From positions 4,712,001-4,776,000 of the forward strand of contig OZ038532.1 of NCBI GenBank assembly GCA_964036665.1: a stretch of 64,000 bases of DNA, read 5' to 3'. The notes beneath the pieces are model-generated. The model was given only the letters and a program-made list of their open reading frames with translations, made no database searches and had not been told where the DNA came from. Source of the DNA: Gordius sp. MW1 (Eukaryota > Nematomorpha > Gordioida > Gordea > Gordiidae). A program made the translations under genes and the position numbers. Positions 1-13,500 of the stretch are shown piece by piece. Positions within the stretch are counted from its first letter, which is position 1. Each line of letters opens with the position of its first letter.

Positions 1-1545
1 AGAAGCATTAATTCATGGACATTTGACCACGACTTTTTTCGCATTAATTGTGGTGAGGAGGGGATTAAATTTATCAAAATATACTGCAGCAATTTTTATA
101 CACAACCTAACTTTTTACTAAAGGTAGCTGTTTTTTAAGATAAAGTTTTTACAAATCTTCCACTAAAATACCCATCACTTAAAATGCTTGTTTCGTTGCA
201 ATCAAATTCCTGATTTAGCGAGGAGCAGTGTCAAAATTTGTAAGCTTGGAAATTATAAGTAATAACTTACGATAATACAGACAAATTATTTTTTTCTTTT
301 AATTTTTATCATTGTAGGGTTTGTTTTATTGAACACATTTTTATTGATTGATATAATGTAATATAGATTATTCTATGATTTGATGGAATAAAAGTTTATT
401 TGCAAAAGTCTGCAATTTGCTCTTCTCATTATTGTGGCATGGGGTCGATAAAATAAAAATTATCTTTCCGATTTGAATTTTATTTACTTCGGAAAAAATC
501 TGCTTATTTGACGCTAAATATACACATCTAGCGCGAACGTGGTTTAATAATAAGAAAGAATATCTAAGACTTAGAGGAATATATTTTTAATTTCTCAGTA
601 TCAATTGTGAAACATAGTTTCAAAGTTATGCCTTAGGGTGGTCTTGATATGCAATTTTAAAGAAAAAAGTCAATACCTGTTAAAAATTGATGCCTCTTAA
701 TTAACCCGTCATTTTACTTTTTAAGCTTCACTGAATCCAATTCCGCGATTTACATGATGCAATTTTTGAGTAATTTTATTGTATATTACTAATATATTTA
801 TTTGATTCTGCTTAAATAGCGTATTTAAATATAATAAGACCCCCTTGAATTTGAATTGCGTATTAACGACGCAGCCTTAGGTTAGCTTCTATTAAATCCA
901 AAATAATATAACGGGTAATATATTGGTATAAATTACGATATCCGTAAAGGCAATTTGAGCAAATTCTTTGAGGTATGTTTTAAAAAGTAACACTAATTTA
1001 ATCAAAAAATGTTTTTGTATAGCAGTGTACATATTAATGGGCGTAGCCAGGATTGGAGCTAGGGGGGGGGGCAATTTAGGGAGGGGCAAAATAATTTTTT
1101 TGTTGTAATTAAAAGATTTCTCGACTTAGAGGGGGTAGCTGCCTCCCCCTGGCTACGCCCATGTCCATATTCCTTTTTTCGTAATTTATCACTTTTAATG
1201 ATTAATTGATTCAACCTTATGTCGATTTGTGTAATAAGCTATTTAGTTTAACTTTGAATTCCGTATGAAAACGAATGCGAGGTCTTCTTTGACATTCGTC
1301 ATTTTAAAACTACCTCCCCAATTAATGTCCTAAGGTTGAAGTTTATCACGCAGCAGCTACGCTTTAAAGTGTCAAAAAGCGCACGTAAACTAATAGCTAA
1401 ATTTTTTTAGATGGGGGTTGGGGAAGGTTAGTTAGAAACGGATCTAAACTTAATATCCTGTAACGATCAATTTAATTTGATAAAAATACACAAATCGTAT
1501 TTAAAATTTATACAAAAAAAAGAAGATATTAATTTAGTCGGTTAA
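1..1545. other. upstream flank of the peroxidase gene
   Basis: AT-rich DNA without a convincing coding region or RNA gene. It holds one short inverted-repeat element (1037-1163, listed separately). The peroxidase promoter should lie near the right end, but I see no clear TATA box or other core element. Confidence 0.5.
1037..1163. repeat. short inverted-repeat element (CATGGGCGTAGCCAGG family)
   Basis: Begins ATGGGCGTAGCCAGG and ends CTGGCTACGCCCATG, so its ends are inverted copies of each other. In between lie G-rich then C-rich tracts around a T-rich centre. The same plan occurs at 13557-13725, 28412-28704 and 29553-29715, with more decayed copies elsewhere. No coding capacity. A MITE-like non-autonomous element is the simplest reading. 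Confidence 0.6.
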
Positions 1546-4500
1546 ATGGTGTCAAATCTCGGTTCGTCCATGATCCTTAAATTCCGTTTTTCGTGCATGA
1601 TTTTCGTTTCGGTGTTAATTCTGGATGTAATAACACACGCAAAATGCAACTACATAAGCCCGGATGAAGTTTATCAAGCAGTAAAAGAGGGAGTCCGATT
1701 TGTAAACGATCTGGAACAGGAATGGTCGAAAGGAACATTTGACTTGGGTGCGATTTTTTGCAACTAATTTTATGTGTCAATAATTCTCAAAGTTTCTAAA
1801 TATTTTTTTCTAATAAATATATTAAAAAACGGGTTACAAAATTATTAGTCGTGGAAACTTATCACATCAAGGGATATTATAGACCACCTAACAACCGATT
1901 CGTTAAATACGGTAGATTTGGAATGATTAAAGATTATGCGTCTCAAATACTCGCCAAAAAATTAAAGTAAGCCCCAAACTAATCAAAATTAAAATAACTT
2001 TATAATTAAAATTGTTATTTAACATGTTATATATTTTGCAAGAAATCATCATGACCCCGCCCAAATCTCAAAATATTTGGATAACGTTGATTTATCCCAC
2101 ACATTTTTGGGGAGCGATTGTCCGCTGGTGGACGAAATTAGATTTAGATCTTGTCCAAAGTTATACAGGACCGTTGATGGATTTTGTAATAATCTGCGGC
2201 ACCCAACCTGGGGCATGGCGGAATTGCCCCCTCAACGATTGCTCCCGGCCGTTTATAACGATGGTTCAACATTTATATATATATTTGTAAACAATATTGG
2301 GCGATTTTTACAAAATATATTAATACCATGGGCAGAGCCAGGGGGGGCAGGGAGGAGCGGCTGCCCCCTTCTAAATCTAAAGATTTGTTGAGAATTTATT
2401 AAAATTATGGTTAAAATTTCGAAAAATGATCATTTTGCCCCTCCCTAAATCATTATTGCCCCCATTTAATCCCAATGCTGGCTACCCTCCTGATTAATAT
2501 TATGATATTTCAGTGATTATTCTTGTATGTGAAATAAGCGTATCTTATTTCTAAAGTTAGCTAATGTTGAATTGTTTCTGAAACTATATATGTTATTTTA
2601 TTAAAATTGGGTGTATTCTTAACCCAGTATCCGATTTTATATAGAATTAAAAGATTAGCTGCACAAATGGCATTAAATCTTAGTAATGCTACTAACTTGC
2701 TTCTGATAATTTTTAAGAATACATTTGTATCTTTCAAATAGATTTTAGGTCTCAAAAAGCAAAAATAATTAATGACATCATTGTATATTTGGAATTAAGT
2801 TTTATTTTTCATGAAAGAACATTTAAATCTTGTCATAATTATTATAACTCAAAAGTTTATGTGTATCAAAATAGTTTTGCGATTTTATCCAAATATGACA
2901 GCATTACAATAGTTTAAGCCAGGAATTGCATCTGAGTTAAGCAAAAGAGTTTGATAACGAATTACGAAAGAATTTAATGATATTTTAATCCTTCTATAAT
3001 TTCTTTAAATATAAAAGTATTTTTGGTCAGGGGTAGGGAAAGGCAGTCGCCCTCCCATGTTTCCTTTTGGCGATGTTCAGAGCATAACTCTAAAAAACTT
3101 ACACTTAATCTGATCCTCGAGCAAATTTGCTATACAAATTTATTGAATAAAGGTGTTAGTGAAGTTAGGAGAGCCAAAGACGGAAGCCCATTACCAAATG
3201 CCAGACTGGCTAGTACCAGCTGTTTACCCACACAATTTAAAGCTCATCAAGAATTAACGGTTATGATGACAACATTCGGACAACTTATAGATCACGATAT
3301 AACTTTGTTTCCAACGCCCACAGGTATAGAAACATTATGAAGGCGAAATATAATAAAGGGAAACATATAAAATAGGAAAGCGGGAAAGAAATGAAAATAA
3401 ATGAATCATAATTTGAAAGCGTCGCATGTATCAACATTTGAAAGCGGTCAGCTGTCGGCCTGGGATTTAAAATTATACTTTGCTATTGAAATACCCATTT
3501 TTGTTTAAGCAAATAGTTGGTGGAATATTTTATTTGAAAAGTTCAATGGCGGCTGATCTAAAAGTTCCAAAGCATGGGGCAACAATAGGAATAAAAATAT
3601 TTGAAGGTAGGATAGGGGGCTTAGACATTCTTAAATCTATTTGATTATGGTCTTATGAACTTAAGGTGGTGATAATGATTATCTTTTCATATCAAATTTT
3701 TTATTGTAAATTTGTCATTTTGTTTTAAAAGCATATATTAAGCCTTCCATATATGCGATGGCTTATTGCTAATGCTCAGTTATGGTTCACTATGTTTTAT
3801 AAATTTGGCAACTTTTATGATACCAAGCTTTGACTATGTTCAATTCTTATCTTAAACAAAGTTATTTTAAACAAACATTTTAAAAATTTAAATATTTAAA
3901 CGAAGCCTTACGTGTAGGGTTTTATGGTAATTTAACATATTGACAAGCCATGCTCAATATATAGCTTTAATGGTAAAAATGACGGGTCTTATACAAGTTC
4001 CAGTACAAGGGATGTAATATTTCATTAACAAATGTTAAAATTCGATTGATGATGTTTGGAAGATGGAATAAACAAAATAATAAGTGTAGATGAAATTAAA
4101 ACAAAAAAGAAGCAATCCGAGCGCATGGGTAATATGACAAACAGTTTGATAATTAAATAGGCAATAAAAATTGGTTAAAAAATGTCTGGGGACAATAGCA
4201 ATTATGTGATCCATAAATAAAGAATTCGCATAATTTAAAAATAGAAACATGAGTCTGGGCTCGGACAAAAATAATCTTATTTGCAGGGCTCCCCTGTGGA
4301 GCGAAATATAGAATTCCCTTTCCCCTTAATCATTTCATCAATTTAATCTCAACACGTTCTTATAATTTTCACATACAAGTAATTCTTACAAAATAACTAT
4401 GATTTACACGAACGTATTATATAAGGTTTCAAGTATCCGCGATTGAAATGTTGCCCAACACCGTATAAAAGTCAAAAATTACATCCGTATTGCTATGGAT

Positions 4501-7500
4501 TACCCTTACCATCTGATGATCACTTTTATAGTCGATATCAAGTGGATTGTATGGAAGCAATGAGATCTTTGCCCGGCGTTGGACTATCATGCAACTTAGG
4601 TATGTGTTAATTCGTTCGTTTTTACTTATTTAACCGTGAATTATAAATAAAAATCCAAATATTATATATACAACCGCATGAGTTTAGCCAAACTTTCCTC
4701 AATAGGTGGGCGGGGGACAAATGATTTAGGGAAGGTTAGAATAGATCTTTTTTTTAATTCAATAGTAATTTCATTGAAAATATTGGACTTTTTTTTAGGG
4801 GGGGGGGCATTTTTTACGTTCCACTGGCTAGGTCAATGCAGAATCGAGCCTTTAGCGTGTTGAATGCTATAATATGACAAATAGTGGCGTCATAATAAAT
4901 TATAATTTGATGCAGCCTTGACCCTCATTCATTGAAAGGGACATTTTCAGGGTTGTTATAAAAAATGTAAAAATCTTATAAAAACAAACACCTTTCTCTC
5001 ATTTAAAATGAGAACGAGAAGAAGTCATTTTTAGGATGCTAGAAACATAATTAAAGAATCCAAAACTAAAGAGGGTTCCACATCCACATACCAAAACTCA
5101 CAAATTTCCCATGCCTAGTAACATTTTGTACAAAAAAAACATCCCCTATACTTAAAATAAACTTGCAATCAGAGGACGCGCAAAATCGATTTATATCGGT
5201 TCCAGCTAATCTGAGTGCGATTCATTTAAAAATTGGTATACTATTTTTTATTTGCCAGATCAGAGCTCCTTTTACATTTTTAAAATAAGAATGTTAAGGC
5301 AATTGAACAAAAAACAATATCAATATTATTGTTGATATTTAGCTTTAAAACTAAAAAAAGATATATACCTTTAATTAATGTTTCTCTCAAATTCGTCATA
5401 CTTTTATTAAAAAGACTTGTGATAATCTAACTTAGTGATGGGAAGAAGTTAGGTGAGGTTCACGCCCAGGTCAACCTTAGGCTAAATTAGAGGTTCCTTG
5501 AAAACCTCTAAGGTCTTTTAGAAACGCTAACCTCTGCCTCGAGGTTTGAGGTCAAGATTAACCTAAAAACCTCGAGGTCAATTAGAAGCTTAGAGCTTAG
5601 GTCAGAGCGCTTTATTAACCTAAACGCTTAGGTTAATAAATATTGACCTAGCCTAAAGCATTAGGTTAATTTAATTAACCTAAGGTCAATATGTTTTATA
5701 TACTGTAAAATTTCAACTCAACTACGGTCTCTTAGAACTTTGTCTGCTTAATTTTGATTATTAATTGCTATGCAATTTATGGGCTCGTTTTTGGTTGTCC
5801 GTTGTCCGTCCATCAAGTTATTGGCGCCAGCTTTGTGACCTGGATATCCCGGGTTCAAGCCAGGAGAGGACGAATTTTTTTTTTAATTTATTCAAATTAA
5901 ATTAATAATTTGTTCTTGTTAATACCATTGATAATATGAATTTTTGACCATCCGCTGGCTACTGACCAATGAAAAAAATGACCATTGGCCAAATAAAGCG
6001 AAATTTTTAATTGCTATATGCATTTTATGGTATTTTTTCGTCTTTGAATAGGTTAACATTGATAATTACCATGCCCTTTCCTACAAGGGCCTACGCCTCT
6101 ACTGATATGGGTCCCTGTGCCCCTTACCAAAGCCTATGCCTTTACTGATATGGGTCCCTGTGCCCCTTACCAAAGCCTTTTAATTGCTATGCAATTTATG
6201 GGCTCGTTTTTTCGTGTCCGTCCGTCCGTCGTCCGTTACCCTCCCTATCTATTTGCATTGGGTATATTAGGTTATCGCTTTTTTAAATTAATGCATTAGA
6301 AAGAGGTGCCCCACCCCTCATCTCTATCTCCCTCGCTGTGTTATTTTTTAAATTAATGCATAAGAGGTGCCCCACCCCTCATCTTTATCTCTCTCGGTGT
6401 GTTATATATAAGATTTGTTAAATTATCTATTATATAATAACCATAAATAAAAGTTGTTTACTTTTAATGCTATGCAATTTAACTAGTTATATAATAAACA
6501 TAAATAAAAGTTGTTTACTTTTTAATTGCTATGCAATTTAACTAGTTTTGGGGTTAGAATCCCGGAGTTTTTTTGACTCTTAAGATTGTTCTTGTTACTA
6601 TCATTGATAATAAGAATTTTTGGCCGTCCGCTGGCTGCTGACCAATGAAAAAAATGACCATTGGCCAAAATGTGAATCCGAGGTTATTTTTTCGCTTTTT
6701 TTGACTATTATGATTGTTCCTGTTTCTACCATTGCTATTATGACTTTTTGGCCGTCCGCTGGCTGCTGACCAATGTTATATAATAAACATAAATAAAAGT
6801 TGTTTACTTTTAATTGCTATGCAATTTAACTAGTTTTTGGGTTAGAATCCCGGAGTTTTTTTGACTCTTATGATTGTTCTTGTTACTATCATTGATAATA
6901 AGAATTTTTGGCCGTCCGTTGGCTGCTGACCAATGAAAAAAATGACCATTGGCCAAAATGTGAATCCGAGTTTATTTTTTTGTTTTTTTTGACTATTATG
7001 ATTGTTTGTTACTACCATTGCTATTATGACTTTTTGGCCGTCCGCTGGCTCCTGACCGATGGAAAAAATGACCATTGGCCAAAATGTGAATCGAAATTAT
7101 TTTTTTCGTTTTTTTCTGACTATTATGATTGTTCCTGTTCCTACCATTGCTATTATAACTTTTTGGCCGTCCGCTGGCTGCTGACCAATGGAATAAAATG
7201 ACCATTGGCAAAATGTGATTCGAAAATTTTTTTTTCGTTTTTTTTACTCTTATGAATTTATATCCACTTTTACCGTGTGCTGGCTGCTGACCAATGGAAA
7301 AAAATGACCATTGGCCAAAGTGAGCATCAAAATTTTTTTTTCCGTTTTTTGGCTATCATTGACTTATAGAGTATCTGTTGGTACTGACCAATAGAGAAAA
7401 AGTGACCATTGGCCAAATTTTTAATTTTTTTAATTAAAATTGTTCAAATTCAACAAAAAATTTCTCCCAACAATTCTGCAAATTCTTAACATTGTGTTGT

Positions 7501-10500
7501 TTTATAATATAATGTTTGTTAGACCCATAATCACTAAAGGCCATAATAACTAATGTAATACGCAACTAGATGCAAACACTAAATCTAACCCTAACCCTTG
7601 CCTATATTACATTTTGCCTATAATGGAAAATTTGTATAAATAATTAATTAATCATTAGGCATTTAATACCCCCCTATAGGCATTCTCGCCCCTTCCCACC
7701 TTTCTCGCCCATAAATTGCATAGCAAATATGATACATTTATACGAAGTACAGATGAGTCGTCCCCCCTTCCCTTCCCCTCTTCCCTTCCCTTCTCCCCCT
7801 TCCCACGATGGCCGAAGGCCCGAGTTTTACTAATGTGGGTTCGAATCCCGGAGAGGGCAAAATTTTTATTTATTTTTTAAATTAAATTAATATATTGTTC
7901 TTGTTAATACCATTGAAAATGTGACCTTTTGGCCGTCCGCTGGCTACTGACCAATGAAAAAAATGACCATTGGCCAAAGTATAAATCGAAATTTTTTTTT
8001 CGTTTTTGAATTGGTTAACATTGATAATTACCCCATTTCCTCCCCTACAAGGGTCTATGTTTCATTATCTATATATTGTCACGCTCTTCGGTGTCTTGCA
8101 CCGAATGTCTTGTCACGCATCGAATGTCTTCTCACGCTGTTTACTTTTAATTTTAATTAATTTAACTTGTTTGTGGGTTCGAATCAGTTTTTTTGACTCT
8201 TATGATTGTTCTTGTTACTACTATTGATAATAAGACTTTTTGGCCGTCTGCTGGCTGCTGACCAATGGAAAAAAATGACCATTGGCCAAAATGTGTATCG
8301 AAATTATTTTTTTCGTTTTTTTGACTATTATGATTGTTCCTGTTACTACCATTGCTATTGTGACTTTTTGGCCGTCCGTTGGCTGCTGACCAATGGAAAA
8401 AAATGACCATTGGCCAAAATGTGATTCGAAAATTTTTTTTTCGTTTTTTTGACTCTTATGAATTTATATCCATATATACCGTGTCCTGGCTGCTGACCAA
8501 TGAAAAAAAATGACCATTGGCCAAATTGTGAATCGAAATTTTTTTTTTCCGTTTTTTTGCCTCTTATGATTGTTCCTGTTAATACCATTGATAATATGAC
8601 TTTTTGGCCGTCCGCTGGCTGCTGACCAATGGAAAAAATGACCATTGGCCAAAGTGAGCATCAAAAATTTTTTTTCCGTTTTTTTGGCTATCATTGACTT
8701 ATAGAGTATATGTTGGTACTGACCAATGAAAAATTGCCATTGGCCAAATTTTATATATAACCTAAAAATTTATTATAGATGGTCTAACAGACAGCCAACT
8801 ATGTAATATATATTTTTAACCTTATAAATGCATTTATATTTTTTTATTGGGTTAATATATTTCATTTAATTAGATTGTAATTTCAAGAAAACCTAAAAAG
8901 TAATAGTTAAAAAAGTATAGGTATTAGATTCTAATTTACGATACAATATATTGATAGAAACTAACACAAAATTCGAAACCTCCTTCAAAGGTATAATCAA
9001 AGCCCGTTCTTTCTAATTAAATTCAATCTACTATTAAACTATTAAAACACGAATTGTACTTTATTGGATGGCGCGCGTAAGTTTAAATAATTAGTAAAAT
9101 TTTCTACGAGTTATAGATATTACACCGCACGTGTGGCCGGGAAATGTCCGATATTTTTAAAACGAAAAGGTATTTTAGGAATCTGAAAAGGCTATTTTAC
9201 CCCTGGCCGCCCTGGGCCCTACGGGTAAAGTTTCGAGCGAATCGGGCGGGTAGTTTCAGAATTTAGCCCTTTTTTAAAACTAAAAGGAATTTTTATTTTA
9301 ATTTTTTTCTTTAAAATTTAATTAATATTATGTTCTTGTTAATACCATTGATAATTTGACTTTTTGACCGTCCGCTGGCTACTGACCGATGAAATATATT
9401 GATTTTCTAAACATAAAACAGAACTTTATTATTTCATTATCTATATAAATAACAAAATAACTTCTACTATTTTATTACCAGCATAGTGTGACGGGTTATA
9501 GCGCACGGCTTGTAAACAGGGTGACCTGGATATCCCGGGTTCAAGCTCGGGAGAGGGCAAAATTTTTATTTTTTTTTTAAATTAATTTAATATTTTGTTC
9601 TTGTTAATATCATTGATAATATGACTTTTTGATCGTCCGCAGGCTACTGACCAATGGAAAAAATGACCATTGGCCAAATAAATCGAAATTTTTTTTCGTT
9701 TTTGAATTGGTTAACATTGATAATTACCCTATGCCCTCCCTTACAAGGGTCTATAACTAATTATTTTGCATTTAATACCCCCCTATAGGCATTCTCGCCC
9801 CTTCCTACCTTTCTCGCCCATAAATTGCATAGCAAATATGCTACGTTTATACGGAGTATAGATGAGTCGCCCCCCCCTTCCCTTCCCCTACTCCCTTTCC
9901 CCTACTCCCCTTCCCACGAAGGCCGAAGGCCCGAGTTATATAATATATAATCGAAATTTTAAAATTTATTCCAATTAAAAGTAAGGCAAATTAAAATAAA
10001 AATATAATATAATTTTAATTTGATTTAAATCTTTAATTCTTAAGAAAACAATTGCGATTTGGGTTTTTAATACATACCTACCTCTATCGAGTATTTTATT
10101 TTTAATTGCCACCATTTTGTAACATATTTTTTTTGTGTCCAATGTAGCGTGACTGATAGTGGTTGTATTTCACAACAAATTATTTGCTAAGTAATTTATT
10201 CAAATAATTAAGTATTTTTAGCATCGTTGCTAAGTAATATTTTATTCATTTGCTAAGTATTTAATTCGTTTGCTAAGTTTTTAAATTAATTGTAATTATT
10301 CAAATGCCAAATATTTTATTCATTCGCTAATTATTTAAATGAATTTTGCTAAGCATTTTATTGTTTTGCTAAGTTTTTTATTTATTTGCTAAGTATTTTA
10401 ATCTTTTGCTAAGTATTTAAATTATATGCTAAGCATTATTCCAATATATTATGCTAAGTATTTAAATATATGTTAGGTTAATAAATATAAAATTAAAAAT

Positions 10501-13500
10501 TTTCAAAATTATTGCAATTAAAACTTTGCCCTTTTTATCTTTTTTTTAATACTCAGCATTTTGATTGAAATACCTAGCTTAAAATTAAAAAAAATACTTA
10601 GCATTTTAATTAAAAAACTTAGCATATCAATAAAAACTTAGCAAAACAAAAAAATACTTAGTAAAATTCATTTTAATACTTAGCAAATGAATAAAATACT
10701 TAGCATTTGAATGTAAAACTTACAATTAATTTAAAAACTTAGCAAACGAATTAAATACTTAGCAAATAAATAAAATACTTAGCAACGACGCTAAAAATAC
10801 TTAGCAATTTGAATAAAATACTTAGCATATAATTTTTGGTGAAATACAACCACTATCCGTCACGCTACATTGCACACAAAAGGAATATGTTACAAAATGG
10901 TGGCAATTAAAAATAAAACACTCGATAGAGGTAGGTATGTAATAAAAACCCAAATCGCAATTTTTTTCTTAAAAATGAAAGAATTAAAATAAATTAAAAT
11001 TATATTATATTTTTAGTTGAATTTGCCTTAATTTTAATTGGAATAAATATTAAAATTACGATTAAATATTATATATGATCAAAATTAACAGACAAAGTGC
11101 TAAAAGACCGTAGTTAAGTTGAAATTTTAGGGTATTTTTAAATCCACTCCGGATTTAATATCAAGCTTTTATTAGTTGTTAAGTCCAAAGAAAGTTTTAT
11201 TTGTAATATCTGGTACAAATATGAGAGAAGCAGAATTTTTATAATATTGAAAATTGTAGGGGAAAATTGGATAATGAATCCAGCATAATAAAATATAAGA
11301 GTAGGTTGGGGTGGATTTATGTCAGCAGATGGTTTGCCGATACTCTACTTTTTTCTTTTCTTTTTAATATCAAAGTTACGCGAACGCGAAAGGGTAAAAA
11401 TTAATCATTAATACGTAACCAGCACAAGGCTGTCGTTATAAATTAGTACAAAAATGTCTGTGATGAAGGGGAGAAGGGAATGGCGGGGGGGGGGGGAAGG
11501 CGGTTATACAACAGGTATATAAAAAAAGAATTATTGACCTTAGGTGAATTAAATTAACCTAAAGGTTTAGCTTAGGCTAGGTCAAAATTTATTAACCTAA
11601 GCGTTTAGGTTAATTTTGCGCTCTAACCTTAGCTATACTATAAGCTTCTAATTGACCTCGAGGTTTTTAGGTTAGTTTTGACCTCTAACCTCGAGGCCAG
11701 AGGTTAACTTTTTTAAAAGACCTCAAGGATTTTTGAAAAGCCTAACCTAACCTATTAGGTTAGGTCGCCGAAACCTGAGGTTTTCCCATCTAACTTTAAG
11801 GTTAAAACTGAATACGGCTTTAATTAAATAACCTATTTGAATTATCTGTTTTTAGCAAGAATTTACAAATTTTTTAATATTTTCAGTTTTAACATAATAA
11901 AATTTTGAAATTAAAGATAAATTGTTCTAATTAGTCTTCGGTTTCTGCCATTTAAAAGCAATTATTATCTGAACCGTTTGTTGGTTAGGGCTTGCATTGT
12001 TTGTTGGTTAGGGCTTGCATTGGGCCAGGCTCGGACCTAGAATGGGCTTGATGACTTAGCTCGACCCGATTAAGAAGCCTAATCATTTTTTCTGATCCAG
12101 GCCTGCTGATATATTATACATGTTTTATATACCTTCCAATTACCTAATTAAATATAGAAGATTCATTTATAAAATATATTAAATATCGGCTTTATATTAA
12201 ATTTTTATTAAGACACTACTCATCTTTTGATGTAATTAAAAGGGGCAAGACAACAAGTCAACCAACTAACAAATTACATTGACGCATCAACAGTGTACGG
12301 CAATACTGAGGAAGAGGCCCGACTAGTGAGAACTTTTGAACGAGGTTTTTATCTAGATACTCATCAAGCATTAAACAAAAACTTTTTACTATTTTATTTT
12401 CGTTATGAGCATAATTTATAATTTTTCTTTAGCAGCATTTAATTCTGATTAATATAAAATTCATTTTGATTGAATGCGTTTGAAAAAATTTATGCATTAT
12501 ACGAATCTGAATAAAGTATAATCATGAGCGTACAGGTTTTGGATTAGGGGGAGGGGGCGAAACGTTTAAAAGTTCAATTGGTTGGAGCAAAACATAAATT
12601 TAATTTTTTTAATTTTCAACGGTTTTTGCATTGAATTTTTTTTTGGTTATTTAGGGGGGGGGCAGATGTATATACTTGATGGAAAACTTGGTCATATTAG
12701 GTATACAATACATAAATGTACACAATAAAGAATGCCTGTTTTTAATTTTAGGGTTATTAAAAACACAAAAACATCCATATGATAGCAGCAGGAAGGATCT
12801 AATGCCAATAGCCAATTCCACCATCGTTGAAGAATGCCTGGTCCAAAGCGCAAGGCCCCATCCTTGCTTCATGGCAGGTATATTTAAATCTATAATATAA
12901 CTCTTGATCTATTTTTATTAATGACAACGATCATTTTGATAATCGTTTTTTCACTTTTGTCTTTAGATTTTACCAAAATTTAATTATATATATGTTTAAA
13001 GAATTGATTTTATGTTAAATCGCTAGTAACGATCGGTGAATAAAAGTTTAGTTTAAATGCGTTAATCTTTTATAATGAATTTTGATAAATATTTGATTTT
13101 AAATTAAGAAAACGGTTTTACAAAATGTATTTATACAATTTTAACTTTAACTCTGACCAAAGGTGAGATGAGAAGCAATGAAAATTCCCCACTGACAACC
13201 ATGCACACTATTTGGATGCGGGAGCATAATAGACTTGTGGAAAAAATAGAATTAATTAATCCACACTGGAATGATGAAAAAATGCAAGTTTTACTTACAA
13301 AATTTATATCTTAATATTGAAATTTTGCCCTCTAAAGTCGGGTCTTTATGACTTGGGACTACATCAACAGTTTGATATAAATGTATTATCACTTTTAATG
13401 AATCCGCTCTAATATTATAAAAATTCTCCCTAAGTTCTGCAAAATTTTTATTAAAAAATATAAATTTAATGCTAAACACGGCGAACAAAAAACGAGTAAT

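Larger units (their letters stand above)
5761..9937 (+). mobile_element. composite Helitron-like (Helentron/DINE-type) insertion within the foldback element
   Basis: Begins TTAATTGCTATGCAATTTA and ends with the hairpin GGCCGAAGGCCCGAG near 9936. An inverted copy of the 5' sequence (ATAAATTGCATAGCAAAT) lies about 100 bp before the 3' end. Helentron-associated elements have this layout: subterminal inverted repeats, central tandem repeats and a 3' hairpin. A second copy (6180-7824) is nested in it. The outer copy carries a tRNA-like segment at about 9487-9558 and fewer minisatellite units. The insertion point is identified because foldback arm sequence resumes exactly on either side. No Rep/helicase ORF is present, so it is non-autonomous. 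Confidence 0.6.
5434..11788. mobile_element. giant foldback (long inverted repeat) element, hAT-like, in peroxidase intron 5
   Basis: The left arm is 5434-5760 plus 9938-about 10490; the right arm is about 10550-11788. Outer parts pair over AGGTT/AACCT-rich sequence and over the stretch that reads TCAACTCAACTACGGTCTC on the left and, inverted, near 11110 on the right. Inner parts pair over AAACCCAAATCGCAAT and the repeated TTGCTAAGTATTTTA motif. Removing 5761-9937 (a Helitron-like insertion) and 11136-11513 (a separate insertion) leaves a nearly uninterrupted palindrome with arms of roughly 0.9 kb. The start AGTGATGGGAA and 8-bp flanking duplications suggest a non-autonomous hAT-type element. 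No transposase ORF is visible. It sits inside an intron, so the host gene remains intact. Confidence 0.65.

Noticed and set aside
7580-7605. CTAACCCTAACCC, telomere-like
   Set aside because: Only about two units, and it is a fixed part of the Helitron-like family's 3' region; the match at 63950 is equally short.
6842-8694. Many ORFs reading like [15 protein letters not shown] in several frames and both strands
   Set aside because: They are translations of the CCAATGG minisatellite of the Helitron-like family; the same peptides recur wherever the repeat occurs.
9487-9558. Functional tRNA-Thr gene
   Set aside because: No intact acceptor stem and it is embedded in repeat DNA; kept only as a tRNA-like segment.
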